Position numbers and translations under genes: made by a program
Assembly: GCA_036496025.1 (NCBI GenBank)
Contig: DASXLW010000154.1
Coordinates: forward strand, 1 to 32,653
Origin: PALSA-505 sp036496025
Lineage (GTDB): Bacteria > Actinomycetota > Actinomycetes > Streptosporangiales > Streptosporangiaceae
Direction of reading: 5' to 3'
Length of the DNA stretch: 32,653 nucleotides
In this document: positions 8,625-15,043 of the stretch, in pieces
Layout: every line of letters begins with the position of its first letter
Position numbering within the stretch: the first letter of the stretch is position 1
Notes under the pieces: generated by a model
The model's database searches: none
Seen by the model: the letters and a program-made list of their open reading frames with translations, nothing else
What the model was told of the DNA's origin: nothing

Positions 8625-9419
8625 TCACCGGAGGGAGGCGGAGGCCGACGGCCAGGGCAGCCCGGCGGGCGACGCCTCGCCGACCCCCCGCAGCGGGGTC
8701 ACGCTGGCGTAGCCGGCGGCCAGTACCTCGGAGTCTGACCCGGGCTCGGGTTCGCGTGCCGGGCCGGGCATGCTGACCTGCAGGTAGTTCTCGGATGTCC
8801 CGGCCATGGCCACCTCGACCACCCCGGGCGCGGCCAGGCTGGCCCGGCGGATGCCGCGGAGCCGTTCGGCCGAGATGCTGGGCACGTTGACGTTGAGCAC
8901 GCCGGGATCCGGTCCATCCAGCAGGACGGCGATGACTTGGCGGGCCACCTCGGCGGCGGCCGACCACTCGAGCGGGCCGTCAAGGTTCCTGGTGTCCAGC
9001 GAAAACGCCGCGGCTGGCACGCCGTGCGCCGCCGCGGTCAGCGCGGCGCCGACCGTGCCCGAGTGCATGACGCCCAGGCCGAGGTTCGGCCCGTTGTTGA
9101 TCCCGGACAGCACCAACCGCGGCCGGAAGCCGAACGCGCCGCGCGTCGCCGCGAACGCGATGAAGGCGGGCGTGGCCCGGACCGCGTAAGCCGCGATCGA
9201 GGCGGCCACGCCAGGCAGTTCGGTGCGCTCGATCTCGATCCGGCTGCCGTCCCAGACGCCGGACAGCGCCGACCCGCTGCCCGAGGCTTCGCCGGCCGGC
9301 GCCGCGATGACCGGATCCAGGCCCGCCGCGGCCGCGGCCGCCGCCAGGTGCCACAGCCCTTCACTGGCCACGCCGTCGTCGTTGGTGACAAGCACGCGCG
9401 GCCGGGTCGGCTCACTCAC
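8625..9419 (-). CDS. surE: 5'/3'-nucleotidase SurE
   Basis: 264-residue SurE: a metal-dependent nucleoside monophosphatase that in other bacteria also hydrolyses 3'-nucleotides and short polyphosphate. Seen: VLVTNDDGVASEG near the N-terminus (the two Asp bind metal), the family motif SGINNGPNLG, HSGTVGAALTAAAHGVPAAAFS, and a Asn/Asp-rich NVNVP stretch. The GTG at 9419 is chosen because it overlaps the stop of the upstream polymerase gene by 8 bases (9412-9419) and immediately precedes the conserved core; the longer frame to 9518 only reads through the neighbour. The overlap implies translational coupling to the LigD-type polymerase, an unusual partner for SurE. Confidence 0.93.
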   Translation of the reverse strand: MSEPTRPRVLVTNDDGVASEGLWHLAAAAAAAGLDPVIAAPAGEASGSGSALSGVWDGSRIEIERTELPGVAASIAAYAVRATPAFIAFAATRGAFGFRPRLVLSGINNGPNLGLGVMHSGTVGAALTAAAHGVPAAAFSLDTRNLDGPLEWSAAAEVARQVIAVLLDGPDPGVLNVNVPSISAERLRGIRRASLAAPGVVEVAMAGTSENYLQVSMPGPAREPEPGSDSEVLAAGYASVTPLRGVGEASPAGLPWPSASASLR

Positions 9420-10344
9420 CCGCGCCTGCCGCGTTGATCTGGGCGAGGCGGCGCCGCGGTCCGGCCAGCCCGTAGCGCCGCCGAGACATGTCCGCCCACG
9501 GGTCGGGGGTGTCGTCAAGCCGCCGGGCCATGGTGTGGATGGAGAACCGATCCGGCGTCAGCCGGGTGTCTGCCACCTCGTCCCAGTGCAGCGGGGTGGC
9601 CACCAGCGCGTGGGGCCGGCCGCGCACGACGTACGGCGCGACGATGGTCTGCGCGTAGGCATCGCGCATGACGTCGGCGTACACCCGGCCGCCGCGCTTG
9701 TCCTTGCGCTGCTCGACGGTGATGGCATCCGGGTGCCTGGCGGCGACTACGGAGGCTGCGGCGCGGGCGAATGCGCGGACCTCGTCGAAGCCCTCGCGGC
9801 GGTTCAGCGGGACATGCACGTGCAGCCCGTGACCTCCGGTGGTCTTGACGTAGCTGGTCAGGCCGAGTTCGTCCTCCAGCAGGCTGCGCAGCCACAACGC
9901 ACAGCGCCTGGCCTGGTCGAACTCACTGGAGCCCGGCGGGTCGAGGTCGACCACGAGCTGATCCGGACAGTCCAGGCGGTCGGTGCGGCTGAGGAACACG
10001 TGCAGCTCGATGCAGGCCTGGTTGGCCAGGTAGACGAGGGTGGCCGCCTTGTCGATGAGCACGTGCCGGACCGTGCCGCCCTCCTTCTTCACCTCGGTCC
10101 GGCTCGCCCAGCCGGGGAAGTAATCCGGGACGTTCTTCTGCACGATCCGCGGGCCGGTGATGCCGTCGGGGTAGCGCATCATCGTCACCGGCCGGTCCCG
10201 GAAGTAGGGCAGCATCCGCCCGGCCATGCCCCGGTAGTACTCGATCAGGTCGCCCTTGGTGACACCGTCGTCGGGGAACAGGACCTTGCCGGTGTTGGAC
10301 AGGTCAACACTGATCCCGCCGACGGTGATGGCATTCGCCGTCAT
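9412..10344 (-). CDS. Stand-alone LigD-type primase/polymerase (NHEJ)
   Basis: 310-residue archaeo-eukaryotic primase-like polymerase corresponding to the polymerase domain of multidomain LigD. In NHEJ it fills ends with a preference for ribonucleotides. Seen: an N-terminal lead-in (LSNTGKVLFPDDGVTKGDLIEYY), TMMRYPDGI, the catalytic metal pair in VVDLDPPG (Asp133, Asp135), TTGGHGLHVHVPL (169-180) for nucleotide binding, an Asp in YADVMRDAYAQT as likely third ligand, and ATPLHWDEV. The ATG at 10344 is the first start that fits the family; sequence upstream of it in frame is the ligase gene. It sits 16 bases after the ligase stop and overlaps surE by 8 bases, giving a tight three-gene operon. 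No phosphoesterase domain is attached. Confidence 0.93.
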   Translation of the reverse strand: MTANAITVGGISVDLSNTGKVLFPDDGVTKGDLIEYYRGMAGRMLPYFRDRPVTMMRYPDGITGPRIVQKNVPDYFPGWASRTEVKKEGGTVRHVLIDKAATLVYLANQACIELHVFLSRTDRLDCPDQLVVDLDPPGSSEFDQARRCALWLRSLLEDELGLTSYVKTTGGHGLHVHVPLNRREGFDEVRAFARAAASVVAARHPDAITVEQRKDKRGGRVYADVMRDAYAQTIVAPYVVRGRPHALVATPLHWDEVADTRLTPDRFSIHTMARRLDDTPDPWADMSRRRYGLAGPRRRLAQINAAGAGE

Positions 10345-10360
10345 CGTGTCGCTCGCCGCC

Positions 10361-11311
10361 TCACGGGCCCTCCCGCACCACTTCGGCCGGCGACTTGTCC
10401 CGCCGCAGGCCCTGGAACCTGGGATGCCGGAGCATGCCGTCGTCGGTCCACTCGGAGAATCCGACCTCCCCGACCAGGCGCGGCTTGACCCAGTGCACCC
10501 CGGACCGGGGCAGCTTGCCACGATCGAACGCAGGCTGGTCACGCTCGATGCGGACCATCTGCTCGTGCAGGCTGTCCAGCAGCCGCTGGTCGAAGCCGGT
10601 GCCCACCTTGCCCGCGTAGACCAGCCGGCCCTCGGTGTCGTAGTAGCCGAGCAGCAGCGCGCCGAATCCCGTGCGCGAGCCGCGCGGGTCGGTGTAACCG
10701 CCGATGACGAATTCCTGGCCGCCCTCGCACTTGAACTTCAGCCAGTCCCGGGACCGGCCGGACCGGTAGGGAGCGTCGGCCCGCTTGGCGATGAGTCCCT
10801 CCCAGCGGTCCTGGCAGGCCTGCTTGAAGTAGGCCATGCCGTCGGGGGTGCGATGCTCGGTGAACCGCAGCGGACCGGTGAACGAGAACTGCTTGCGCAG
10901 CAGTTCCTTGCGCTCGCGCAGCGGACGCTGCCGTACGTCCGTGCCTGCGGAGCACATGATGTCGAACAGGTAGTAGAAGACCGGAACGCGGGCCCGCAGC
11001 TCCGCTGAGGGCCTGCCCACGTGGATCCGCTGCTGCAGCCGTTCGAAGCTCGTGACGTCGCCGACGAAACTGACCACCTCGCCGTCCACCACGCAGTCGC
11101 CGGCCGACTGGCTGGCCAGCGCCTCGGCCAGCTCGGGGTAGGCGGCGTTGGCCCGTTTCTTATTGCGGGTCAGCAGCCGCACCTCGCCGCCGGCGCAGAA
11201 GGCCAGGCAGCGCTCGCCGTCGAGTTTGCGCTCGAAGATCCACGCGGGATCGGAGAACCTGTCTTTAGTCAGGGTGGCCAGCTGCGGGTCCACCCAGTCC
11301 GGGCACGTCAT
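10361..11311 (-). CDS. ATP-dependent DNA ligase (LigD ligase-domain type)
   Basis: 316-residue ATP-dependent ligase with only the nucleotidyltransferase and OB-fold parts. Motif I is KLDGER with the adenylated Lys at 29; VVDGEVV (motif III region), YYLFDIM, EGLIAKRADAPYRSGRSRDWLKFKC (motifs IV-V) and the OB-fold with GYTDPRGSRTGFGALLLGYY follow, ending WVKPRLVGEVGFSEWTDDG as in LigD/LigC enzymes. It would seal breaks after processing by the neighbouring polymerase. ATG at 11311 is preceded by GAGGAGG about 10 bases away. It is the first gene of the operon; the 208 bases upstream to the whiB stop carry an imperfect inverted repeat (GTTAtCG...CGgTAAC) but no clear promoter. Ku is not in the window. 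Confidence 0.93.
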   Translation of the reverse strand: MTCPDWVDPQLATLTKDRFSDPAWIFERKLDGERCLAFCAGGEVRLLTRNKKRANAAYPELAEALASQSAGDCVVDGEVVSFVGDVTSFERLQQRIHVGRPSAELRARVPVFYYLFDIMCSAGTDVRQRPLRERKELLRKQFSFTGPLRFTEHRTPDGMAYFKQACQDRWEGLIAKRADAPYRSGRSRDWLKFKCEGGQEFVIGGYTDPRGSRTGFGALLLGYYDTEGRLVYAGKVGTGFDQRLLDSLHEQMVRIERDQPAFDRGKLPRSGVHWVKPRLVGEVGFSEWTDDGMLRHPRFQGLRRDKSPAEVVREGP

Positions 11312-11519
11312 CCTGGTTAACCCTCCTCGGTGGATCGTCGCCGACGATGAGACCGCCGCCGTGAGCCAGGTGAGGTATCGCCAGGAAAGATTAAACAGGG
11401 TCGGGAAACGGTTCCTGTTACCGAGTAGCCCGATAACGTGCAGCGCCAGCCGGGCGAGCCAGGCCAGCGTGCCGCCGAACCAGGCCCCCGGTGCGGCGCT
11501 CCATGCTTGCGTCCCGCGG

Positions 11520-11813
11520 CTAGCCGGCCAGCGCGGCCGCCCGGCGCCGGCGGAGCTGGCGACGGCGCATCAGGCGCCGCTCCTCCTCGCTGGCCCCGCC
11601 CCACACGCCGAAGCTCTGACCGCTCTGCAGCGCGTATTCCAGGCACTGGACGCGAACCGGGCAGCGTTCGCACACCTTCTTGGCGCTGGCCAGTTGCCGG
11701 AGCGCGGGACCGCGCGCCGCGACCGGGAAGAACAGCTCGGGGTCGCTGTGCTTGCAGGCTCCCCGCGCTTCCCAGCCACCCTGCTGCGGGTAACTCATCA
11801 CCGACGTCTGCAT
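11520..11813 (-). CDS. WhiB-family iron-sulfur regulator
   Basis: 97-residue Wbl protein, a small 4Fe-4S transcription regulator that usually works by binding region 4 of the principal sigma factor. The four cluster cysteines are Cys20, Cys48, Cys51 and Cys57 (C-x27-CxxC-x5-C), followed by the GVWGG turn at 69-73 and an Arg-rich C-terminus (RRRQLRRRRA) for DNA binding. The segment DPELFFPVAARGPALRQLASAKKVCERCP is most like WhiB1/WblE types, though I do not assign a specific paralogue. The ATG at 11813 is chosen from GAGG a short distance upstream; ATG at 11798 is possible. The long upstream open frame reads into the divergent gene and is not coding. A housekeeping-like promoter lies at 11892-11920. 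Confidence 0.93.
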   Translation of the reverse strand: MQTSVMSYPQQGGWEARGACKHSDPELFFPVAARGPALRQLASAKKVCERCPVRVQCLEYALQSGQSFGVWGGASEEERRLMRRRQLRRRRAAALAG

Positions 11814-11891
11814 CTTCACCTCGGACCTTCCCAGACTCCGGGTCTGCACGGGATCGCAGCCCTTCGCCTGCCCACGAAGCGGTGAGTTACT

Positions 11892-11920
11892 CGTATAGCC
11901 TGGATCGAAATCGCCAGCAA
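11892..11920 (-). promoter_or_regulatory. Housekeeping-type promoter candidate for whiB
   Basis: On the minus strand, TTGCTG (11920-11915) and TATACG (11897-11892) are separated by exactly 17 bases, about 80 bases before the whiB ATG. It is back to back with a candidate promoter for the divergent DUF3040-like gene. Confidence 0.4.
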
Positions 11921-11922
11921 TC

Positions 11923-11947
11923 GGATGAATCCCGCGCGCTCGGGTAG
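11923..11947 (+). promoter_or_regulatory. Possible SigB/SigF-type promoter for DUF3040-like gene
   Basis: GGAT at 11923-11926 and GGGTAG at 11942-11947, spacer 15, ending 26 bases before the ATG at 11974. The -35 element fits only the loose GNNT form, so this is weaker than the others of this class. Confidence 0.3.
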
Positions 11948-11973
11948 CGAGGCCGGGTGAGAGAAAACGGCCG

Positions 11974-12390
11974 ATGATCATCACCACCCGACGCCAGCAT
12001 CGAATACTGACCGAGATACGCCGGGCCCTGCGCCGCTCCGATCCGCGCCTGGTGGCCAGGTTCACGATGTTCACCCGGCTCACCCAGGGCGAAGAGATGC
12101 CGCGAGCGGAACGGATAAGGCGCGGGCCGCTGCGCTGGGTGGTGTCCGCCTTCGGCCGCAGGGTGGGGGGGATCACCCGCCGCGTGGCCGCGATCGCGGT
12201 CATCCCGGCCATGGCCGGGGTGCTGATCAGCGTGCCGTTCATCCTGGGTCATGGCCGCGCCGCGGTGAGCTGCACCCGAGCGGCCGTGGCTCGCGCCCGG
12301 ACCCAGTCGCGGGCATTCCCGCCACCGCTCTGGACCGCGTCTTCCTGCCGCGCGGCCGGGGTTGGCCGCGTGTCCGCCCGGGGCGGGTAG
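11974..12390 (+). CDS. DUF3040-like small membrane protein
   Basis: 138-residue protein that resembles actinobacterial DUF3040 proteins: an N-terminal helix ILTEIRRALRRSDPRLVARF, a basic linker, and one or two hydrophobic segments (AAIAVIPAMAGVLISVPFIL, about 72-92). The C-terminal 45 residues are Ala/Arg/Ser-rich and look unlike the family, so the end may be frameshifted or simply variable. The start ATG at 11974 follows GTGAGAG. Function of the family is unknown. It diverges from whiB and lies upstream of the sigma-factor gene in the same direction, with a possible stress promoter in front. Confidence 0.55.
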   Translation: MIITTRRQHRILTEIRRALRRSDPRLVARFTMFTRLTQGEEMPRAERIRRGPLRWVVSAFGRRVGGITRRVAAIAVIPAMAGVLISVPFILGHGRAAVSCTRAAVARARTQSRAFPPPLWTASSCRAAGVGRVSARGG

Positions 12391-12462
12391 CGGATCGCCT
12401 GACGATTCGTCCCCGGCTTCGGGCCCGTCACCTGCGCTGGCCGGTACCGCGCGACATTGCAT

Positions 12463-12486
12463 GTTTATTTCCCTGACAGCGGGCAC
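12463..12486 (+). promoter_or_regulatory. SigB/SigF-type promoter candidate in front of the sigma-factor gene
   Basis: GTTT at 12463-12466 and GGGCAC at 12481-12486 with a 14-base spacer, 46 bases before the ATG at 12532. GTTT is rare in this GC-rich DNA. The same pattern (GTTT-N14/15-GGGCA) recurs before the universal stress gene and the small hydrophobic protein gene, which suggests autoregulation. Confidence 0.5.
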
Positions 12487-12531
12487 GACTGCCGCGTCAG
12501 TGACCACGACCGGCGGTAGCAGGAGATGGCA

Positions 12532-13437
12532 ATGGGGACAACGGCAACGCAGGTGACCTCGCTGCACGCGGCGGAACCGCTTGACCAGCTCGACGACCTC
12601 GAGTTGCTCAGGGTCATGCGCGCGCTGCCGCAGCAGAGCCCGCGCCGCGCAGCGGCGTGTGATGTCCTGGTGGGCCGCTACAAGAAGCTGGTGCGGTCGT
12701 GCGTCCGCCGGTACATGGACAGCCCCGAACCGACCGAGGACCTGATGCAGGTCGGGTACGTCGGCTTGCTCAAGGCGATCAACAACTTCAACCCTGAGGT
12801 GGGCACCAACCTCTCGGCCTACGCACAGCCGTGCATCACGGGCGAGATCAAGCGGCACTTCCGCGACAAGCGCTGGCAGGTGCATGTCCGCCGGGCCGCC
12901 CAGGAGCTGCTGCTGGAGACCAGGGCGGCGACGGAGGTGCTCACCCAGCGGCTGGGCCGCGACCCGTCGGACCCCGAGCTCGCGCGCTACCTGGCTGTCA
13001 CCGAGCGCGAACTGCTCGAAGCCCGCCGCGCGGACGTGATATTCCACGTCTACTCGCTCGACGCGCCGCTGTCCGAACGCGATGACAGCAGCGAGCTCGC
13101 CGACGTACTCGGCGCCGAAGACGATGAGGTCGAGCACACGGTCGACATGGAGGCCGTGACCGCGCACTGGAAGGAGCTGCCGGCCCGCGAACAGCGCATC
13201 CTGCTGCTTCGCTTCTACGGCAACCTGACCCAGGCCGAGATCGGGGAACGGCTCGGCATCTCCCAGATGCACGTGTCACGGCTGCTGGCTCGCGCTCTCG
13301 CCTACCTCCGGCGCTGCCTCGCCGCAGGCGAAGACGAGGGCGAACGCGAAGACGTTCCCCGCCTGCCCGGCGCCCTGAGGTCGGAGTTACCGGCCGCCGC
13401 CGGGCGGCATGAAATCACCATAAAGGGGCGACCATGA
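12532..13437 (+). CDS. SigB/SigF-family RNA polymerase sigma factor
   Basis: 301-residue group 3 sigma factor of the SigB/F/G type, which directs stress or developmental transcription in actinomycetes. Region 2 includes LVGRYKKLVRSCVRRYM, DLMQVGYVGLLKAINNFNPEVG (71-91) and AYAQPCITGEIKRHFRDKRWQVHVRR (96-121); region 3 has LTQRLGRDPSDPELARYL; region 4 has LPAREQRILLLRFYGNLTQAEIGERLGISQMHVSRLLARALAYLR (217-260), the -35-binding helix-turn-helix. Two ATGs are in frame: 12526 abuts AGGAG, while 12532 has AGGAG 6 bases upstream, so 12532 is preferred. Its last bases overlap the next gene (ATGA at 13434-13437). No anti-sigma gene adjoins it; partner-switching proteins lie 4-7 kb away. A SigB/F-type promoter precedes it. 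Confidence 0.95.
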   Translation: MGTTATQVTSLHAAEPLDQLDDLELLRVMRALPQQSPRRAAACDVLVGRYKKLVRSCVRRYMDSPEPTEDLMQVGYVGLLKAINNFNPEVGTNLSAYAQPCITGEIKRHFRDKRWQVHVRRAAQELLLETRAATEVLTQRLGRDPSDPELARYLAVTERELLEARRADVIFHVYSLDAPLSERDDSSELADVLGAEDDEVEHTVDMEAVTAHWKELPAREQRILLLRFYGNLTQAEIGERLGISQMHVSRLLARALAYLRRCLAAGEDEGEREDVPRLPGALRSELPAAAGRHEITIKGRP

Positions 13438-13805
13438 GAACCGGCACTGGACTCACCTTGCTGGCCATCGGCGCGATACTGACGTTCGCCGTCACGGCGA
13501 ACACCTCGGTCTTCAACCTGCACATCGCCGGTGTCGTGTTGATGCTCACCGGGCTCGCGGCCTTGCTCCTGCCGCGCCGCAGCCGCGCCTGGCTCAACCG
13601 CCGGATGGTGCAGCGGCACACCCGAAGGTCGCGCAACGGCACGATCGTGGAAACGCAGGAAACCACCTATCCGCCTTACGTCGTCACCAACCCCGCCATC
13701 GAAGCGCCCGAGCCCGACCTGCCGACCAGCCCCAGCATCGAGCCCGATCCGACGGTCCACTCCGCGATGACTCCGGGCGAGCGGGACCCGGATGACCTCG
13801 GCTAG
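13434..13805 (+). CDS. DUF6458-like two-helix membrane protein
   Basis: 123-residue protein with two hydrophobic helices near the N-terminus (LTLLAIGAILTFAVT and IAGVVLMLTGLAALLL), separated by NTSVFNLH, then a basic stretch (RRSRAWLNRRMVQRHTRRSR) and a Pro/acidic tail. The first half resembles small actinobacterial membrane proteins of the DUF6458 type; function unknown. Its ATG overlaps the sigma-factor stop (ATGA), so translation should be coupled to the sigma factor and it is likely in the same transcript. Whether it senses envelope stress or affects the sigma factor is only speculation. Confidence 0.75.
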   Translation: MRTGTGLTLLAIGAILTFAVTANTSVFNLHIAGVVLMLTGLAALLLPRRSRAWLNRRMVQRHTRRSRNGTIVETQETTYPPYVVTNPAIEAPEPDLPTSPSIEPDPTVHSAMTPGERDPDDLG

Positions 13806-13832
13806 ATTCGGAGCGAGCAGCCGGCGGGGCCG

Positions 13833-14291
13833 CTACGGCGCGCCGCCGGATGGCGGCTGATCCCTGGTGGCCGGAGGCGCGGGGCTCGCCTGCTGGGCGG
13901 CAGCCTGCTGGGCGGCAGTATGGTGCCGCCGCGCGGTCCTCCGCAGCTGCACGATCCGCACCGTGCCGGGGATGACCACTAGCAACGCCCCGGCCACCGC
14001 GGCCAGCAGCAGGGCCACGCCGAGAGGCAGATGGCCGTGCGCGCCGAAGTAGGCGATGTCCACGCGTCGCCCGTTCTCCAGGATGAAGATGAGCAGCAGG
14101 AGCAGGACGACGGCCGACAGCGCGAGCCCGACCCACACCCCGCCCATCCGGGTGCGACGCAGCGCCCGGTGCCGTGCCGGTCCGGCCGCCTGCTGGGCGG
14201 CCGCGGTCTGCGGGACCGATCCGGTCCGGCGGGCTTCCCCGGTCTCCTGGACGGTCCCGGCCGGCTGATCGGCATCGCTCGGCGACGTCAT
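13833..14291 (-). CDS. LapA-domain (DUF1049) membrane protein
   Basis: 152-residue protein with a LapA/DUF1049 core: two hydrophobic helices (VGLALSAVVLLLLLIFILENG and LPLGVALLLAAVAGALLVVIPG) around RRVDIAYFGAHGHLP, flanked by Ala/Gln-rich low-complexity tails. The C-terminal QQAAAQQA comes from a short tandem repeat near 13889-13918. In Gram-negatives LapA helps control LPS synthesis; in actinobacteria the role is unknown. The ATG at 14291 is supported by GGAGGGAG just upstream, so the longer start at 14312 is less likely. Divergent from the universal stress gene, with back-to-back SigB/F-type promoter candidates between. Confidence 0.8.
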   Translation of the reverse strand: MTSPSDADQPAGTVQETGEARRTGSVPQTAAAQQAAGPARHRALRRTRMGGVWVGLALSAVVLLLLLIFILENGRRVDIAYFGAHGHLPLGVALLLAAVAGALLVVIPGTVRIVQLRRTARRHHTAAQQAAAQQASPAPPATRDQPPSGGAP

Positions 14292-14355
14292 TGATCCACT
14301 CCCTCCGCTCACCGGCGGTCGCGCAGCAGGCTCCCGGTCGCCGGTTGCCGCTCAT

Positions 14356-14380
14356 CTACCCGTTCGAGCAGGCCTCGAAC
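14356..14380 (-). promoter_or_regulatory. SigB/SigF-type promoter candidate for the LapA-domain gene
   Basis: On the minus strand GTTC (14380-14377) and GGGTAG (14361-14356) are separated by 15 bases, about 65 bases before the ATG at 14291. The -35 lies in an inverted repeat (GTTCGAG...CTCGAAC). Confidence 0.42.
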
Positions 14381-14403
14381 ACCCCGCGGAACACGCCGGG
14401 TGC

Positions 14404-14428
14404 GTTTGGCCACATTCGTTCGGGGCAG
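14404..14428 (+). promoter_or_regulatory. SigB/SigF-type promoter candidate for the universal stress gene
   Basis: GTTT at 14404-14407 and GGGCAG at 14423-14428, spacer 15, ending 63 bases before the ATG at 14492. Its -35 is only 23 bases from the -35 of the divergent LapA promoter candidate. Confidence 0.48.
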
Positions 14429-14491
14429 TCGAAGCCGCATCCTGACCGGGACGGTGAGGGCACGTGCCACGTCGAGAGGGGGAGGGGAGTC

Positions 14492-15028
14492 ATGTCGCAG
14501 CCAGCTGGACCCGGGGCGGCCGCGAGTCTGCCGGACGGCAGCCAGCCGGGCACTGACGGAGGTGCGCCCGGGGCGAAGGCCGTGGTGGTGGGGGTGGACG
14601 GCTCGGGCGCATCGCGGGCGGCGATCGCCCTGGCGGCGCGGGAGGCGCGGTATCGCGGCGCACCGCTCATCGCGGTGCAGGCCTACAGGGGCGAGGCAAC
14701 CCTGGGCGCGCCTGCGGCGCGGCCGCTGTTCAGCCCGCGCACGGCCGAAGACGAGCGGATCGACACCGAGATGAGCTTGCGCCAGTCGGTGCGCGACGTG
14801 CTGGGTGAACAGGCCGACAGGGTGGAGGTCCGCGCGATCCTCGGCCTGGCCGGCCGGAAGATCGTCGAGACGGCGAACAAGGTCAATGCCCAGCTCATCG
14901 TCCTGCCTACCCGCGGAAGCACGTCCATGCTGCTGGGCACGGTGAGTCAGTACGTGCTGCGCAAGGCGCCCTGCCCGGTTCTCGTCGTCCCGGCCGGCTT
15001 CGGAGCGGCGCGGTCGGTGCTGGCCTAG
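14492..15028 (+). CDS. Universal stress protein (UspA family)
   Basis: 178-residue single-domain universal stress protein. After a 28-residue Gly/Ala/Pro-rich N-terminus the fold begins with AVVVGVDGSGASRAAIALAAREA, the usual nucleotide-binding first strand and helix. The second half has LAGRKIVETANKVNAQLIVLPTRG and STSMLLGTVSQYVLRKAPCPVLVVP, corresponding to the G-x2-G-x9-G(S/T) ATP loop, though the first Gly spacing is degenerate (TRGSTSMLLGTVS), so ATP binding is not certain. The ATG at 14492 has GGAGGGG upstream. Such proteins are typically induced in stress or stationary phase, consistent with the promoter at 14404-14428. It converges on the PP2C gene, 15 bases away, with no obvious terminator. 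Confidence 0.9.
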   Translation: MSQPAGPGAAASLPDGSQPGTDGGAPGAKAVVVGVDGSGASRAAIALAAREARYRGAPLIAVQAYRGEATLGAPAARPLFSPRTAEDERIDTEMSLRQSVRDVLGEQADRVEVRAILGLAGRKIVETANKVNAQLIVLPTRGSTSMLLGTVSQYVLRKAPCPVLVVPAGFGAARSVLA

Positions 15029-15043
15029 GAGCAGGCTCTGCGG

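Noticed and set aside
11312..11519. Small gene between ligase and whiB
   Set aside because: No frame with a ribosome site and plausible composition; only a weak inverted repeat is visible.
13889..14215. CTGCTGGGCGGC repeats in the LapA-domain gene as regulatory repeats
   Set aside because: They are simple Ala/Gln codon repeats in low-complexity tails.
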